Assembly (NCBI RefSeq): GCF_015482585.1 | Contig: NZ_CP049742.1 | Span: forward strand, 136,501-200,500 | DNA from: Mangrovibacillus cuniculi | Lineage (GTDB): Bacteria > Bacillota > Bacilli > Bacillales > R1DC41 | Direction: 5' to 3' | Length of the DNA stretch: 64,000 bases | Part shown: positions 25,860 to 33,924 of the stretch, one piece after another | How positions within the stretch are numbered: position 1 is the first letter of the stretch | How the letters are laid out: each line of letters starts with the position of its first letter | Made by a program: the position numbers and the translations under genes | Notes under the pieces: model-generated | Seen by the model: the letters and a program-made list of their open reading frames with translations, nothing else | Databases searched by the model: none | Told to the model about the DNA's origin: nothing

Positions 25860-27239
25860 ATGGACCACACAAAACTAAAGGAAATTGCCACTTCCGTTTT
25901 CGACGTACCTTCGCACTTACCTTTAACCATAGAAGATTACTTTGAAGATAAAGAAGCCTACTTTGTTTGGGAAGAGGGGATGGAGGAAGGGGTATCCGTT
26001 CGATTAGATTCAGAAGGACGCCTCCTTGCTTTGCATGCTTTTCTACATGACTCGGAGTTGCCAGAAATCTCTTTGGAAGAGCGTATAGAAATTGCGAAGG
26101 CATTTTTGGACAAGCATTATGGAGAAGAACTGTCTAGATGGACACTTGTAAAACAGGAAGCGGGGTATCTTGAATTTTGCCCTGTGATAATGGAGATCCC
26201 AATAGAGGATGCAGGCGTGACGATTCGCGTAAACAAAAAAGGCATTGTGACAGACGTATCTTATCGACCACTGGAAGTCGAGCCGAAAATCCTGAGTTAT
26301 ATCGCGCCGAAAGAACAGGTTCTAGCAGAGGTGAAGAAGGACATTCAACTAAAACTTAGCGTTGCTTCTATTATAAAAGTAATCCATTTAGGGGAAGTGG
26401 ACCGCCTGGCGTTGGTGTATGAGTGGGATGGATTTTATCGCCCCATTCCAGTTGATGGATCAAAAGTGGATCAGATAATAGAAGAGGAATCTCAAGTGAT
26501 GGTGGATCCTCCTGCGCCAACTAACAGGCTGATGAACTGGAGTGTAGAAGAGCTGATTGGTATTACGCCTGATTTAGAAAAGATTCGTGAAGGGGATATG
26601 GAAGATGTCTCCGCTGTCGTATGGCGAAAAGCGGGCTTTGAAGAGAAGGAGGGTACACTTTCAGTTGACGATTACATCCATAATAGAGCAGGGGAAACGG
26701 TGAAGGCAAAGTTTGATAAAAAATCAGGTAAACTGCAGGGGTTCTTATGGTTTATGGAGCGTGATGGGAATGTGGATTTATCTTCACAAGAATGTTTGCA
26801 ACTTGCCGTGGATTACATACAAGCAATCAATCCAGAGCTACTTGAGAATTTCACTCTGAAATTAGTGGAACGAGAGAATATAAATACAGAAAAACAGCTG
26901 TTTCATTTTGAAATCTTCTTAAAAAATACTTCCTTGCAGTTACCTACTATGCTTGGTGTCAATGTTAACAAACGAACAGGCCGAGTTTATTTTTACAGTG
27001 GCATTGATATAGACCTCAAATCTGCCGCTGCCTTAGAAACCAATCCGCCGATATCTATGGAAGAAGCAGTGGAGAGAATTTCGAAAAGCTTAGACATCGA
27101 ACTGAAGTGGAAAATTGACTACGATGAGGATGAGAAGTCTTACAAACTAGTTTACAAGCTTTGTGATAAGGAATCGGGAAATCCTATCCGTTACGTGGAC
27201 GCTGTGTCTGGAGAGCTTATTTTAGCAGAAAGGGATTGA
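25860..27239 (+). CDS. YcdB/YcdC-repeat (PepSY-like) protein
   Basis: 459 residues from the ATG behind GGAG with 9-nt spacing; the ORF extends five codons upstream without reason. Repeated PepSY/YcdB-type units occur: ISLEERIEIAKAFLDKHYGEELSRWTLVKQE, SQECLQLAVDYIQAINPELLENFTLKLVE, and VERISKSLDIELKWKIDYDEDEKSYKLVYKLCDKESGNPIRYVDAVSGEL. There is no signal peptide or membrane helix, unlike many relatives, suggesting a cytosolic or membrane-partner role. Function is unknown. The next gene starts 5 nt downstream. Confidence 0.7.
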   Translation: MDHTKLKEIATSVFDVPSHLPLTIEDYFEDKEAYFVWEEGMEEGVSVRLDSEGRLLALHAFLHDSELPEISLEERIEIAKAFLDKHYGEELSRWTLVKQEAGYLEFCPVIMEIPIEDAGVTIRVNKKGIVTDVSYRPLEVEPKILSYIAPKEQVLAEVKKDIQLKLSVASIIKVIHLGEVDRLALVYEWDGFYRPIPVDGSKVDQIIEEESQVMVDPPAPTNRLMNWSVEELIGITPDLEKIREGDMEDVSAVVWRKAGFEEKEGTLSVDDYIHNRAGETVKAKFDKKSGKLQGFLWFMERDGNVDLSSQECLQLAVDYIQAINPELLENFTLKLVERENINTEKQLFHFEIFLKNTSLQLPTMLGVNVNKRTGRVYFYSGIDIDLKSAAALETNPPISMEEAVERISKSLDIELKWKIDYDEDEKSYKLVYKLCDKESGNPIRYVDAVSGELILAERD

Positions 27240-27244
27240 AGGAC

Positions 27245-27511
27245 ATGAGAAAATTAGTGATAAGATCAATGTTTTTTTCCGTGGTGCTGCATGTAATATT
27301 CTTTAATGGAACCGTGGGAGTGGAGTTACTTAAGACTTGGTTTTATGTACCGAGTGGTTTGGGAGAGCAAACGGTGTTTTTAACCGAGAACTCTGTGGCT
27401 ATAGGAGGAATTTCTCCTCATGGGATGGTAGTAAGTGTGCTGGTAGTAGCGGTTTTTTTTAGCATAATAACGATAGTATTTATATCTTGGAAGAAAAATT
27501 TAAAATTTTAA
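27245..27511 (+). CDS. Small two-helix membrane protein
   Basis: 88 residues from ATG 27245; a TTG at 27236 overlapping the previous stop is an alternative. Helices at about residues 6-24 and 60-82, with a ~35-residue extracytoplasmic loop between them (KTWFYVPSGLGEQTVFLTENSVAIGG). It follows the YcdB-like gene by 5 nt and precedes a lipoprotein gene by 26 nt, so the three probably form one operon. No family recognised. Confidence 0.6.
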   Translation: MRKLVIRSMFFSVVLHVIFFNGTVGVELLKTWFYVPSGLGEQTVFLTENSVAIGGISPHGMVVSVLVVAVFFSIITIVFISWKKNLKF

Positions 27512-27537
27512 TAGATTTGATCTAAAGGGGAACTAAG

Positions 27538-27909
27538 TTGAAGAAAATCTGGTTATTTGTACTATGTATAAGTTTGGTTTTACAGGCATGTACCTCTAAT
27601 GAACCTGGAATAAGTAAAATAGAAGAAATTCCGGATGATTTATCTCGTCACATGAGCAGTAACTATCGACTGCAACTCATTGTGAAGGGCGAACAAAATT
27701 ACTTTGTTGTTTTTCGCTCTAATGGGGATGTAACGATGGAGCTAGGTGAGAGTGGAGACGCAGCTGTGATAGAAATTATGGAAACTAATCTTAACGAGGA
27801 AGAGATGTCAACCCCACATGTATTTGAACTAAAAACTAAAGTAGACCATTTCGGAGTAGAAGCAACAATAAACGGAGAGTCGGTACCATTTGATAATGTG
27901 GCAAATTGA
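27538..27909 (+). CDS. Small lipoprotein, 123 aa
   Basis: TTG start 7 nt behind AAAGGGG. The signal MKKIWLFVLCISLVLQAC has the lipobox LQAC with Cys18. The mature domain is beta-rich and acidic (LQLIVKGEQNYFVVFRSNGDVTMELGESGDAAVIEIMET...VFELKTKVDHFGVEATINGESVPFDNV). It is the last gene before repeat array I. No recognised family. Confidence 0.65.
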   Translation: MKKIWLFVLCISLVLQACTSNEPGISKIEEIPDDLSRHMSSNYRLQLIVKGEQNYFVVFRSNGDVTMELGESGDAAVIEIMETNLNEEEMSTPHVFELKTKVDHFGVEATINGESVPFDNVAN

Positions 27910-27990
27910 GTACTTATGGTAGAAGATTCTTTGCGAGGACTTTTAGGCAGTAAAGGGAGGAAGTCGCCCTTTGAAGGATTGCGATCCCTG

Positions 27991-28864
27991 GTACAAAAGC
28001 GCTTAAGCCGCAGAGCGGAGAGGTCAGAACCGGGCACAAAAGCGCTTAAGCCGCAGGAGGAGGGGACGGACTCCAGCGGCAAGTCGCCAAAGCCGCAGAG
28101 AGAAGAGGTCAGAACCATGCACAAAAGCGCTTAAGCCGCAGGAGGAGGGGATGGACTCCAGCGGCAAGTCGCCAAAGCCGCAGAGAGAAGAGGTCAGAAC
28201 CATGCACAAAAGCGCTTAAGCCGCAGGAAGAGGGAACGGAATCTAGCGGCAAGTCGCCAAAGCCGCCGAGCCGAGAGGGCAGAACCGTGTACAAAAGCGC
28301 TTAAGCCGCAGGAGGGAGGGGACGGACTCCAGCGGCAAGTCGCCAAAGCCGCAGAGAGAAGAGGTCAGAACCATGCACAAAAGCGCTTAAGCCGCAGGAA
28401 GAGGGGACGGACTCCAGCGGCAAGTCGCCAAAGCCGCAGAGCGGAGAGGTCAGAACTATGCACAAAAGCGCTTAAGCCGCAGGACGATGGAACGGAATCT
28501 AGCGGCAAGTCGCCAAAGCCGCCGAGCCGAGAGGTCAGAACCGTGTACAAAAGCGCTTAAGCCGCAGAGAGAAGAGGTCAGAACCATGCACAAAAGCGCT
28601 TAAGCCGCAGGAAGAGGGAACGGAATCCAGCGGCAAGTCGCCAAAGCCGCAGAGCGGAGAGGTCAGAACCGGGCACAAAAGCGCTTAAGCCGCAGGAGGG
28701 AGGGAAAGATCCCAGCGGCAAGTCGCCAAAGCCTCCGAGCGGAGAGGTCAGAACCGTGTACAAAAGCGCTTAAGCCGCAGAGAGAAGGAACGGACTCTAG
28801 CGGCAAGTCGCCATAGCCGCAGAGGGAAAGGGTCAGAACCATGCACAAAAGCGCTTAAGCCGCC
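27991..28864 (+). repeat. Repeat array I: 85-bp tandem units with ACAAAAGCGCTTAAGCCGC core
   Basis: Twelve copies of the core, most exactly 85 bp apart (28034, 28119, 28204 ...), with two half-length 43-bp steps. The other half of each unit is GCGGCAAGTCGCCAAAGCCGC-like, where GCGGC and GCCGC can pair. Between-core sequence is conserved too, so it is not CRISPR-like. It lies between a plus-strand and a minus-strand lipoprotein gene. The flanking 27910-27990 and 28865-28926 hold only degenerate repeat-like sequence. ORFs across it are artefacts. Confidence 0.9.
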
Positions 28865-28926
28865 AAAAGAAGAAAAACAATCCCAAACAAAAAAGCCAGA
28901 ACGCACCCACGCGCTCCAGCTCCACT

Positions 28927-29493
28927 TTATTTTATAACATCAAACTCAACGACTGCCTCTAATCTCACATTCTGCTTTTCGCTGACACTCTCGTCATGCA
29001 AATAGAAATCCGTCGCGCCGTTGATTACGTAATGGCCATGAGGGTACTCGTCATTCATAAGACTCTTCATAAACTCCACATACTCTTCCGAATCGTGTTC
29101 CGAATACCCTCCACCCACATAACCATTCTCGCGGTAAGGTTCATTTCGCTTCAGCGTCGTTACAATATATGGTTCGTCCATAGGATAACCAATCTGATAT
29201 CCTCTCGTCGTCTCCACCATATCAAAATAAAAAGGAGAAGCGGCATGCCCAATCTCCACCTCATCTAACTCCCCAACATATTCAAGCTCCGCATAAAACT
29301 CCCACGGTTCGCCTTCTTTATATACATTCTTTTCGGATACTAATCGATAAATAAAATCGCCTTCCGTAACTTCCGCTCGAACTTCTTTTACTGGTTCCTC
29401 AGCAGATGGCGGAGTCTGTGAACTTCCAGTGCTGGTTGTTCCACATGCAGTAAGAATGAGAGTTAACAGCATTAATAATAAAAGTTTTTTCAT
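28927..29493 (-). CDS. Lipoprotein, 188 aa, beta-sandwich-like
   Basis: ATG behind AAGGAGG. Signal peptide with LTAC lipobox (Cys17), a short Ser/Thr/Pro linker, then a domain starting EGDFIYRLVSEKNVYKEGEPWEFYAELEYVGELDEVEIGHAASPFYFDM. The alternating hydrophobic strands suggest an immunoglobulin-like or BsuPI-like fold, by look only. Its stop lies immediately next to repeat array I. No operon partner. Confidence 0.65.
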   Translation of the reverse strand: MKKLLLLMLLTLILTACGTTSTGSSQTPPSAEEPVKEVRAEVTEGDFIYRLVSEKNVYKEGEPWEFYAELEYVGELDEVEIGHAASPFYFDMVETTRGYQIGYPMDEPYIVTTLKRNEPYRENGYVGGGYSEHDSEEYVEFMKSLMNDEYPHGHYVINGATDFYLHDESVSEKQNVRLEAVVEFDVIK

Positions 29494-29742
29494 GTTGCCT
29501 CCTTGAATTTAATCACTACACTAGACGATTTTTCCAAGTAGAAGTTACAGGTACATTTTCAGAATCCTTGTTATTAAGAAATTTTTTGAAGTTTTTCATC
29601 AAACGTAGTCGGAAACTACATTTTTTGAAGTGTTCCAACATTGTCATAAAGAGTGTGTCTAATTCAGTAACTTTCTTCCATATAAATACATGATCAGATT
29701 AGGTGGGATATAATGTTAAAAAAGAGATAGGGGGAGTTAATC

Positions 29743-30768
29743 ATGTTGGTGTTAAAAGAAAAACGCAACATCTGGCTTCTATTATTAGGACTCGTATTAT
29801 CCAGTAATCTCATGCTCTACTACACCACCTTTGGGCAATCCATTGTAATCGAAGGCAGCCAAGCAGTCGTTCTAGGCTCGCTCTTGGACTTGGTCATCGT
29901 CGCACCATTATTGTGGATGGCTTACAAGAAGCAATTCACTTGGAAGCAAGCCATTCTTTTAGGTGCCGGTGGTCTTATTGCAGCAAGATTCCTCATTCCT
30001 ATTCAACACCTAGAACCGTTCGTGGCGTTTACGTGGGTCGGGTTTGCTATTGAAGGGACGATTATCGCTTTAGAACTATTTCTAGTCATCTCCTTAGTTC
30101 TTTACTTACCGAAAATCACAAGTGAAGTAAAAAAATCACCCACTCCAACCGTATTTGCCTTTCCGCAATCGGTAGACCGCTACGTAAATAAAAATCCAAT
30201 CGTCCACATCATTTGCACAGAAATGTTAATGCTGTACTATGCATTCGGTAGCTGGAATAAGCAGCCGAGACAAGGTATTACAATGTATAAAAACTCTAAT
30301 TACCTAGCAACACAAATGATGATTATCCATGCGATTGTCTTAGAATCAGTAGGGTTTCATTGGTTTTTGCATAAGGAGTCAGCGGTTCTTTCCATTGTGC
30401 TACTGGTGCTGAATGCTTACACTGTCTTTTTCTTTTTGGGAGATATTCAAGCCATGAGATTAAATCCAACTTATGTAGAAGATGGTACCCTTTATTTATC
30501 GATGGGATTAATGAAGAGAGTAAAGATCCCTTTGACAAGTGTGGTGCGTGTAGTGGAAAACGCAGAAGAGATGAAGATTTTACGCAAGAAAGGCACCGTA
30601 GAATTCATGGCGAGTGATATGAATACACCTGAGCCTGATTTTATTATTCTTTTATCGCAGCCGGTTAAGGTGAAGTATTATTTAGGGTTTTCAAAGAAGT
30701 ATCAACAAATAGCTGTTCGTTGTGACGATCCAAAAGGAATGAGGGAGCTATTAGAAGTGACAAAATGA
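29743..30768 (+). CDS. Multi-pass membrane protein, 341 aa
   Basis: ATG behind GGGGAG. About seven hydrophobic segments: LLLLGLVLSSNLMLYY, AVVLGSLLDLVIVAPLLWMAY, AILLGAGGLIAARFLI, TIIALELFLVISLVLYLP, IVHIICTEMLMLYYAF, MIIHAIVLESVGFHWFLH and IVLLVLNAYTVFFFLG. A C-terminal soluble domain of about 90 residues begins DIQAMRLNPTYVEDGTLYLSMGL. Relatives in Bacillus are sometimes labelled beta-carotene monooxygenase without catalytic support, and no such residues are evident here. I leave the function open. Confidence 0.65.
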   Translation: MLVLKEKRNIWLLLLGLVLSSNLMLYYTTFGQSIVIEGSQAVVLGSLLDLVIVAPLLWMAYKKQFTWKQAILLGAGGLIAARFLIPIQHLEPFVAFTWVGFAIEGTIIALELFLVISLVLYLPKITSEVKKSPTPTVFAFPQSVDRYVNKNPIVHIICTEMLMLYYAFGSWNKQPRQGITMYKNSNYLATQMMIIHAIVLESVGFHWFLHKESAVLSIVLLVLNAYTVFFFLGDIQAMRLNPTYVEDGTLYLSMGLMKRVKIPLTSVVRVVENAEEMKILRKKGTVEFMASDMNTPEPDFIILLSQPVKVKYYLGFSKKYQQIAVRCDDPKGMRELLEVTK

Positions 30769-30833
30769 TTAAGAAGGAAATCACATCAAATAGACTTATA
30801 TGGGAAAGATAGGTGGGAAGAGGAGGAAGGAAT

Positions 30834-31307
30834 ATGAGAATTAATTCACCAAATTTAGTTCGGTTAGGTATGATTTTTATTGCAATTATCTCCCTTTTTC
30901 TGTTACCAAAACAAGCACTAAAACGCTTCTTACCTACATCTATCTTTACATCCTTTTTGGTGATTTTTATGTGCACATTAGCTGTGCCCTATAAGTGGTG
31001 GAAAGTCACCGGTGGTATAAAAGGAAAAGTGCTAAATGATGCATCCTTTATTCTAGGGCCGTTTTTTGCAGGTACACTTTGGATCTTCCATCTTACATAT
31101 GGGAATTTTAAGGTATATGCGTTAGTAAATTTCCTTTTTGATTGGGCATTTTCCTATCCGTTAAATCACCTTTTTCAAAAGTGGAAGCTGTACAAATTAC
31201 TAAATTTTAAACAAAAACACATTCTTCTTTTCTTTACAAGTTATTCCTTTATCATATACTTTTTCCAAGGCATTATTGAGATTGGACGTAAAAACTTGAA
31301 CAATTAG
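30834..31307 (+). CDS. Membrane protein, 157 aa
   Basis: ATG behind GAGGAGGAAGG. Four hydrophobic segments: LGMIFIAIISLFLLP, FTSFLVIFMCTLAVPYKWW, ILGPFFAGTLWIFHLTYGNF, and the C-terminal HILLFFTSYSFIIYFFQGI, with many basic residues between. The AKWWKVTGG-like loop and overall organisation are shared by small unannotated Bacillus proteins. It follows the 341-aa membrane protein by 65 nt on the same strand. Function unknown. Confidence 0.6.
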   Translation: MRINSPNLVRLGMIFIAIISLFLLPKQALKRFLPTSIFTSFLVIFMCTLAVPYKWWKVTGGIKGKVLNDASFILGPFFAGTLWIFHLTYGNFKVYALVNFLFDWAFSYPLNHLFQKWKLYKLLNFKQKHILLFFTSYSFIIYFFQGIIEIGRKNLNN

Positions 31308-31352
31308 TTAAATCCCACTCGGTAATAGTCCTTGTAGTTTCTCTATAACAAG

Positions 31353-31384
31353 AAACCGTTCTCATATCTATGAGAACGGTTTTT
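31353..31384. terminator. Intrinsic terminator between convergent genes
   Basis: A 14-nt arm (31353-31366) matches its partner (31369-31382), AAACCGTTCTCATA with TATGAGAACGGTTT. T5 follows on the plus strand. It can serve the PepSY gene on the minus strand too. Confidence 0.8.
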
Positions 31385-31396
31385 ACCTTTAACCAT

Positions 31397-32782
31397 TTAA
31401 TCGTATTGTAACCATTTACGCGTAATACTCCACCTGGATAACAGTATACGGTCTAGAAGGAAGACAATAATTAACGATGCTCCAACTAATGGCATAAGTA
31501 GTCCAAAGAGTACCATAATCACCCAAGCGCTAATGGTAACGCTTTTCGTTCTTGCTGTTGTTGGAGCCCCAGAATGCTTCTCAGGTTTTCTTTTTCTCCA
31601 AAGAACAAGTGCACTTAACACAACAAATATTAATCCAATACAAACTAACAAGCCAATTAGCTGGTTAGGTAAACCAAACAGTCGACCTTCATGTAAGGCA
31701 ATTCCAAGTGTGATTGCCTTTGCCATAATACCAAAATCATCATATCGTACGTCCGATAAAACATTTCCTGAATACTGATCTAAATGAATGGTAAATGATT
31801 CTGTCGGAACTCCATGACTAGAAGATAGCGTATATACACCTGTTTCACCACGCGGGAGTGAAAGGGTATACGGTCTAGGTAATTCCATAAAACTAGCTAC
31901 GTGAGAAGCATCTTCCATAGATATTGGTGTAGGCGTAGGAGAAGATGCAGGGACTGCTAAATTTTCCGATGCCCATGGTACATCATCGGCTACATCTGTT
32001 GCTTTTATTGGTGACTCTGGCGCTCCCATGAATGGATAAGCAAATGCCGGATATCCAGAGTTTGTTGCTGTTGCTAATCTGTTAATTTGTTCTCCCATTA
32101 CACCAGACCATGGTAGACCCGTTAAAATCAAAATAATAGTAAAAAATGATAGCCAAAATGCTGGAACTGCGTGTAAATCTCTTAGTCGTAATTTTTTGTT
32201 TCTCCATCTTGGAATAATTGTCCCCCAGATAGAGGACTTTTTACGAGGCCACCACAGATAAAGTCCTGTAATCACTAAAATAAGTGTCCAACAAGCAGCA
32301 AGTTCTACTAAGTAGTTTGCGGCTGTCCCACCAACAAATAATTCGCCGTGTATCCTTCTAAAAATCTCCGTTACTTTTTGTTCGTTTGCTAAGGAACCTT
32401 GGTATTCACCTGTATATGGATTGACGTAAGCGGTTCTCATTGCTTCTCCATCCATATAATTAATTTGTGTGGTTTTTCTATCATCAGCTTGAAGTTGAAT
32501 AGAAGTAACCATTGCAGATGGAAGAGCTAACTTTACACTGTCTATTTGCTTACTTATCGATAGTTCTGCTTCTCCTGACTCCTTCACGTAGTACAGATCG
32601 TTGTAAACCATAGATTCTATCTGTGGTTTAAATAAATAAACACCACCGCTAATCGCTAGTATTAGTACAAATGGCGCAACTAAAATTCCAGCAAAGAAAT
32701 GCCAACGCCATATGGTTTGTTTCCATCCGGCAGATTTATTTTTGTTTGGTACATTATCTTGTTTTAGTTTTACTGCTTCCAC
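31397..32782 (-). CDS. PepSY-associated membrane (PepSY_TM) protein
   Basis: 461 residues, GTG start behind AAAGGAG. Four large hydrophobic helices are typical of PepSY_TM proteins: WHFFAGILVAPFVLILAISGGVYLF, TAANYLVELAACWTLILVITGLYLWW, AFWLSFFTIILILTGLPWSGVMGEQ and LIGLLVCIGLIFVVLSALVLW, with conserved His residues in RIHGELFVGG and LHEGRLFG. Relatives act in ferric siderophore or metal handling, possibly as reductases. The regulator gene ends 2 nt upstream, so the two form one operon. Iron/siderophore association is inferred from the family only. Confidence 0.8.
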   Translation of the reverse strand: MEAVKLKQDNVPNKNKSAGWKQTIWRWHFFAGILVAPFVLILAISGGVYLFKPQIESMVYNDLYYVKESGEAELSISKQIDSVKLALPSAMVTSIQLQADDRKTTQINYMDGEAMRTAYVNPYTGEYQGSLANEQKVTEIFRRIHGELFVGGTAANYLVELAACWTLILVITGLYLWWPRKKSSIWGTIIPRWRNKKLRLRDLHAVPAFWLSFFTIILILTGLPWSGVMGEQINRLATATNSGYPAFAYPFMGAPESPIKATDVADDVPWASENLAVPASSPTPTPISMEDASHVASFMELPRPYTLSLPRGETGVYTLSSSHGVPTESFTIHLDQYSGNVLSDVRYDDFGIMAKAITLGIALHEGRLFGLPNQLIGLLVCIGLIFVVLSALVLWRKRKPEKHSGAPTTARTKSVTISAWVIMVLFGLLMPLVGASLIIVFLLDRILLSRWSITRKWLQYD

Positions 32783-32784
32783 TA

Positions 32785-33357
32785 TTATTCTCCTTTACTA
32801 CAACAAGGTTTAGTCATCTGCATTTCAATTGTTCTTCTGGCGCTTTCAAACGTATGGACTTCTCCACCAAATCCTTTTGTAAAACCAATTGCGTCACTTT
32901 CTGAAGAAAATAACAAAGCTTGAGGCTCACAGCACTTTAGTGGAAGAGAAGATTGTAAAACATAGTAACCCATTCTTCCGTTTATCGTTGTATCCATCAG
33001 GTAGTCTTGTCCGATTATGTTTAACACTTCTTCTTCCACATGTTGCATATGTAGTAAGGCGCAATGAGGACAACATACACTAACAACTTCTTGTGACTTT
33101 TTCACAAATTTCATCGATAATCTACTTGTTGCAGGTTTAAAACAAACGACACAGTCATTAGAAGATACAGAGCTTGTGACTTTTAGTGAAATTCCATTTG
33201 GCGTTTTTTCCACTAGTTTTTCTTCTACTAACTGATGCACATCACGATAAACTGTCATTTCTGATACATTTAAGCGCTTACTTATTTCGGATATCTTTAA
33301 ATATTTTTCTTGCCTTAACCACTCTATTAACTGTTCTTTTCTTTCTGCTGGTAACAT
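32785..33357 (-). CDS. DeoR-like HTH regulator with Cys-rich C-terminal domain
   Basis: 190 residues from the ATG behind AGAGGTG. An N-terminal DeoR-type helix-turn-helix (RKEQLIEWLRQEKYLKISEISKRLNVSEMTVYRDVHQLVEEKLVEKTPNGI) is followed by a C-terminal part with many cysteines: CVVC, VCCPHC, KCC and CC near the end. These look like metal-binding ligands, and the part superficially resembles NosL-type proteins. The stop is 2 nt from the PepSY gene start, suggesting a metal-sensing repressor of its own operon. Ligand (Cu, Fe or Zn) is not determinable. Confidence 0.75.
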   Translation of the reverse strand: MLPAERKEQLIEWLRQEKYLKISEISKRLNVSEMTVYRDVHQLVEEKLVEKTPNGISLKVTSSVSSNDCVVCFKPATSRLSMKFVKKSQEVVSVCCPHCALLHMQHVEEEVLNIIGQDYLMDTTINGRMGYYVLQSSLPLKCCEPQALLFSSESDAIGFTKGFGGEVHTFESARRTIEMQMTKPCCSKGE

Positions 33358-33542
33358 TCTCTTCACCTCTCTGTCTATTACTCTACACCATAATTGTGTG
33401 GTAATCTGTGAATATTTGTGAATATGTGGTGTCAAGACAGTGAACGCATTGTTACATATATGTGAATTAACACGTTACTAGCTATTTACACGGTGATGGA
33501 AAAATGAGATGATTATGGTAATTAAAGGAGGGACGGTACAGT

Positions 33543-33563
33543 ATGGAACCAACTAATTTCTAA
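33543..33563 (+). CDS. Putative six-codon leader peptide MEPTNF
   Basis: ATG 10 nt behind AAAGGAGGG, ending TAA after six codons. Small translated leaders of this kind sense ribosome-targeting antibiotics upstream of ABC-F genes. It is not otherwise recognisable. Confidence 0.5.
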   Translation: MEPTNF

Positions 33564-33744
33564 TTTATTAATTGAAAAATTAATAGTCATTTTGTAAGAC
33601 GTGAAAAAATTGCCTAGCAAAATAGGTTTATTTGTTATGCGCTTATGGAATGGATAGAAATTAGAAGGTACCTTACTATACTGGACTCGCGGATTATGCG
33701 GAAATGCATGCGCTTGAAGCATGTTTCTTTCCACACGTGCGTAG

Positions 33745-33787
33745 AAAAGACGGTAAGGAGTGATGTAGACTTCTTGTCGTCTTTTTT
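33745..33787 (+). terminator. Leader terminator (attenuator) of the ABC-F gene
   Basis: A nearly continuous 17-bp stem (33745-33761 with 33769-33785, three G-T pairs) with loop GATGTAG runs into T6. It precedes the ABC-F start by 138 nt, and no plus-strand gene lies upstream except the six-codon leader. Confidence 0.75.
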
Positions 33788-33924
33788 GTTACTTGACCAG
33801 TAACAACTCCGTGTCGGCCACGTGATGTGGCCAGCTCTTAACGGAGTATCCCTAATATAATATCCAACTAGTAAGCTACTTTCATCTTCTATTGGTCCAT
33901 AAGTGACTTTGAAGGAAAGTAGGA

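Larger units (their letters stand above)
33436..33923 (+). promoter_or_regulatory. Structured leader of the ABC-F gene: candidate attenuator
   Basis: Order on the plus strand: a strong ribosome site AAAGGAGGG (33524-33532) and a six-codon ORF (ATG GAA CCA ACT AAT TTC TAA, 33543-33563); an 8-bp GAAA hairpin (33566-33585); a GAAATGCATGC-type hairpin near 33700-33725; an intrinsic terminator (33745-33787); a TGTTAC/GTAACA hairpin (33787-33805); a two-step hairpin ACTCCGT/ACGGAGT enclosing GGCCAC/GTGGCC (33806-33847). The ABC-F ATG is at 33925. No promoter is convincing, and the minus-strand regulator's promoter shares this area. Confidence 0.6.

Noticed and set aside
27699-28848. Many 60-140-aa ORFs in array I
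   Set aside because: They are generated by the 85-bp units, all alike, without ribosome sites.
33522-33734. 70-aa minus-strand ORF in the ABC-F leader
   Set aside because: It overlaps the plus-strand leader structures, lacks a ribosome site and looks non-protein-like.
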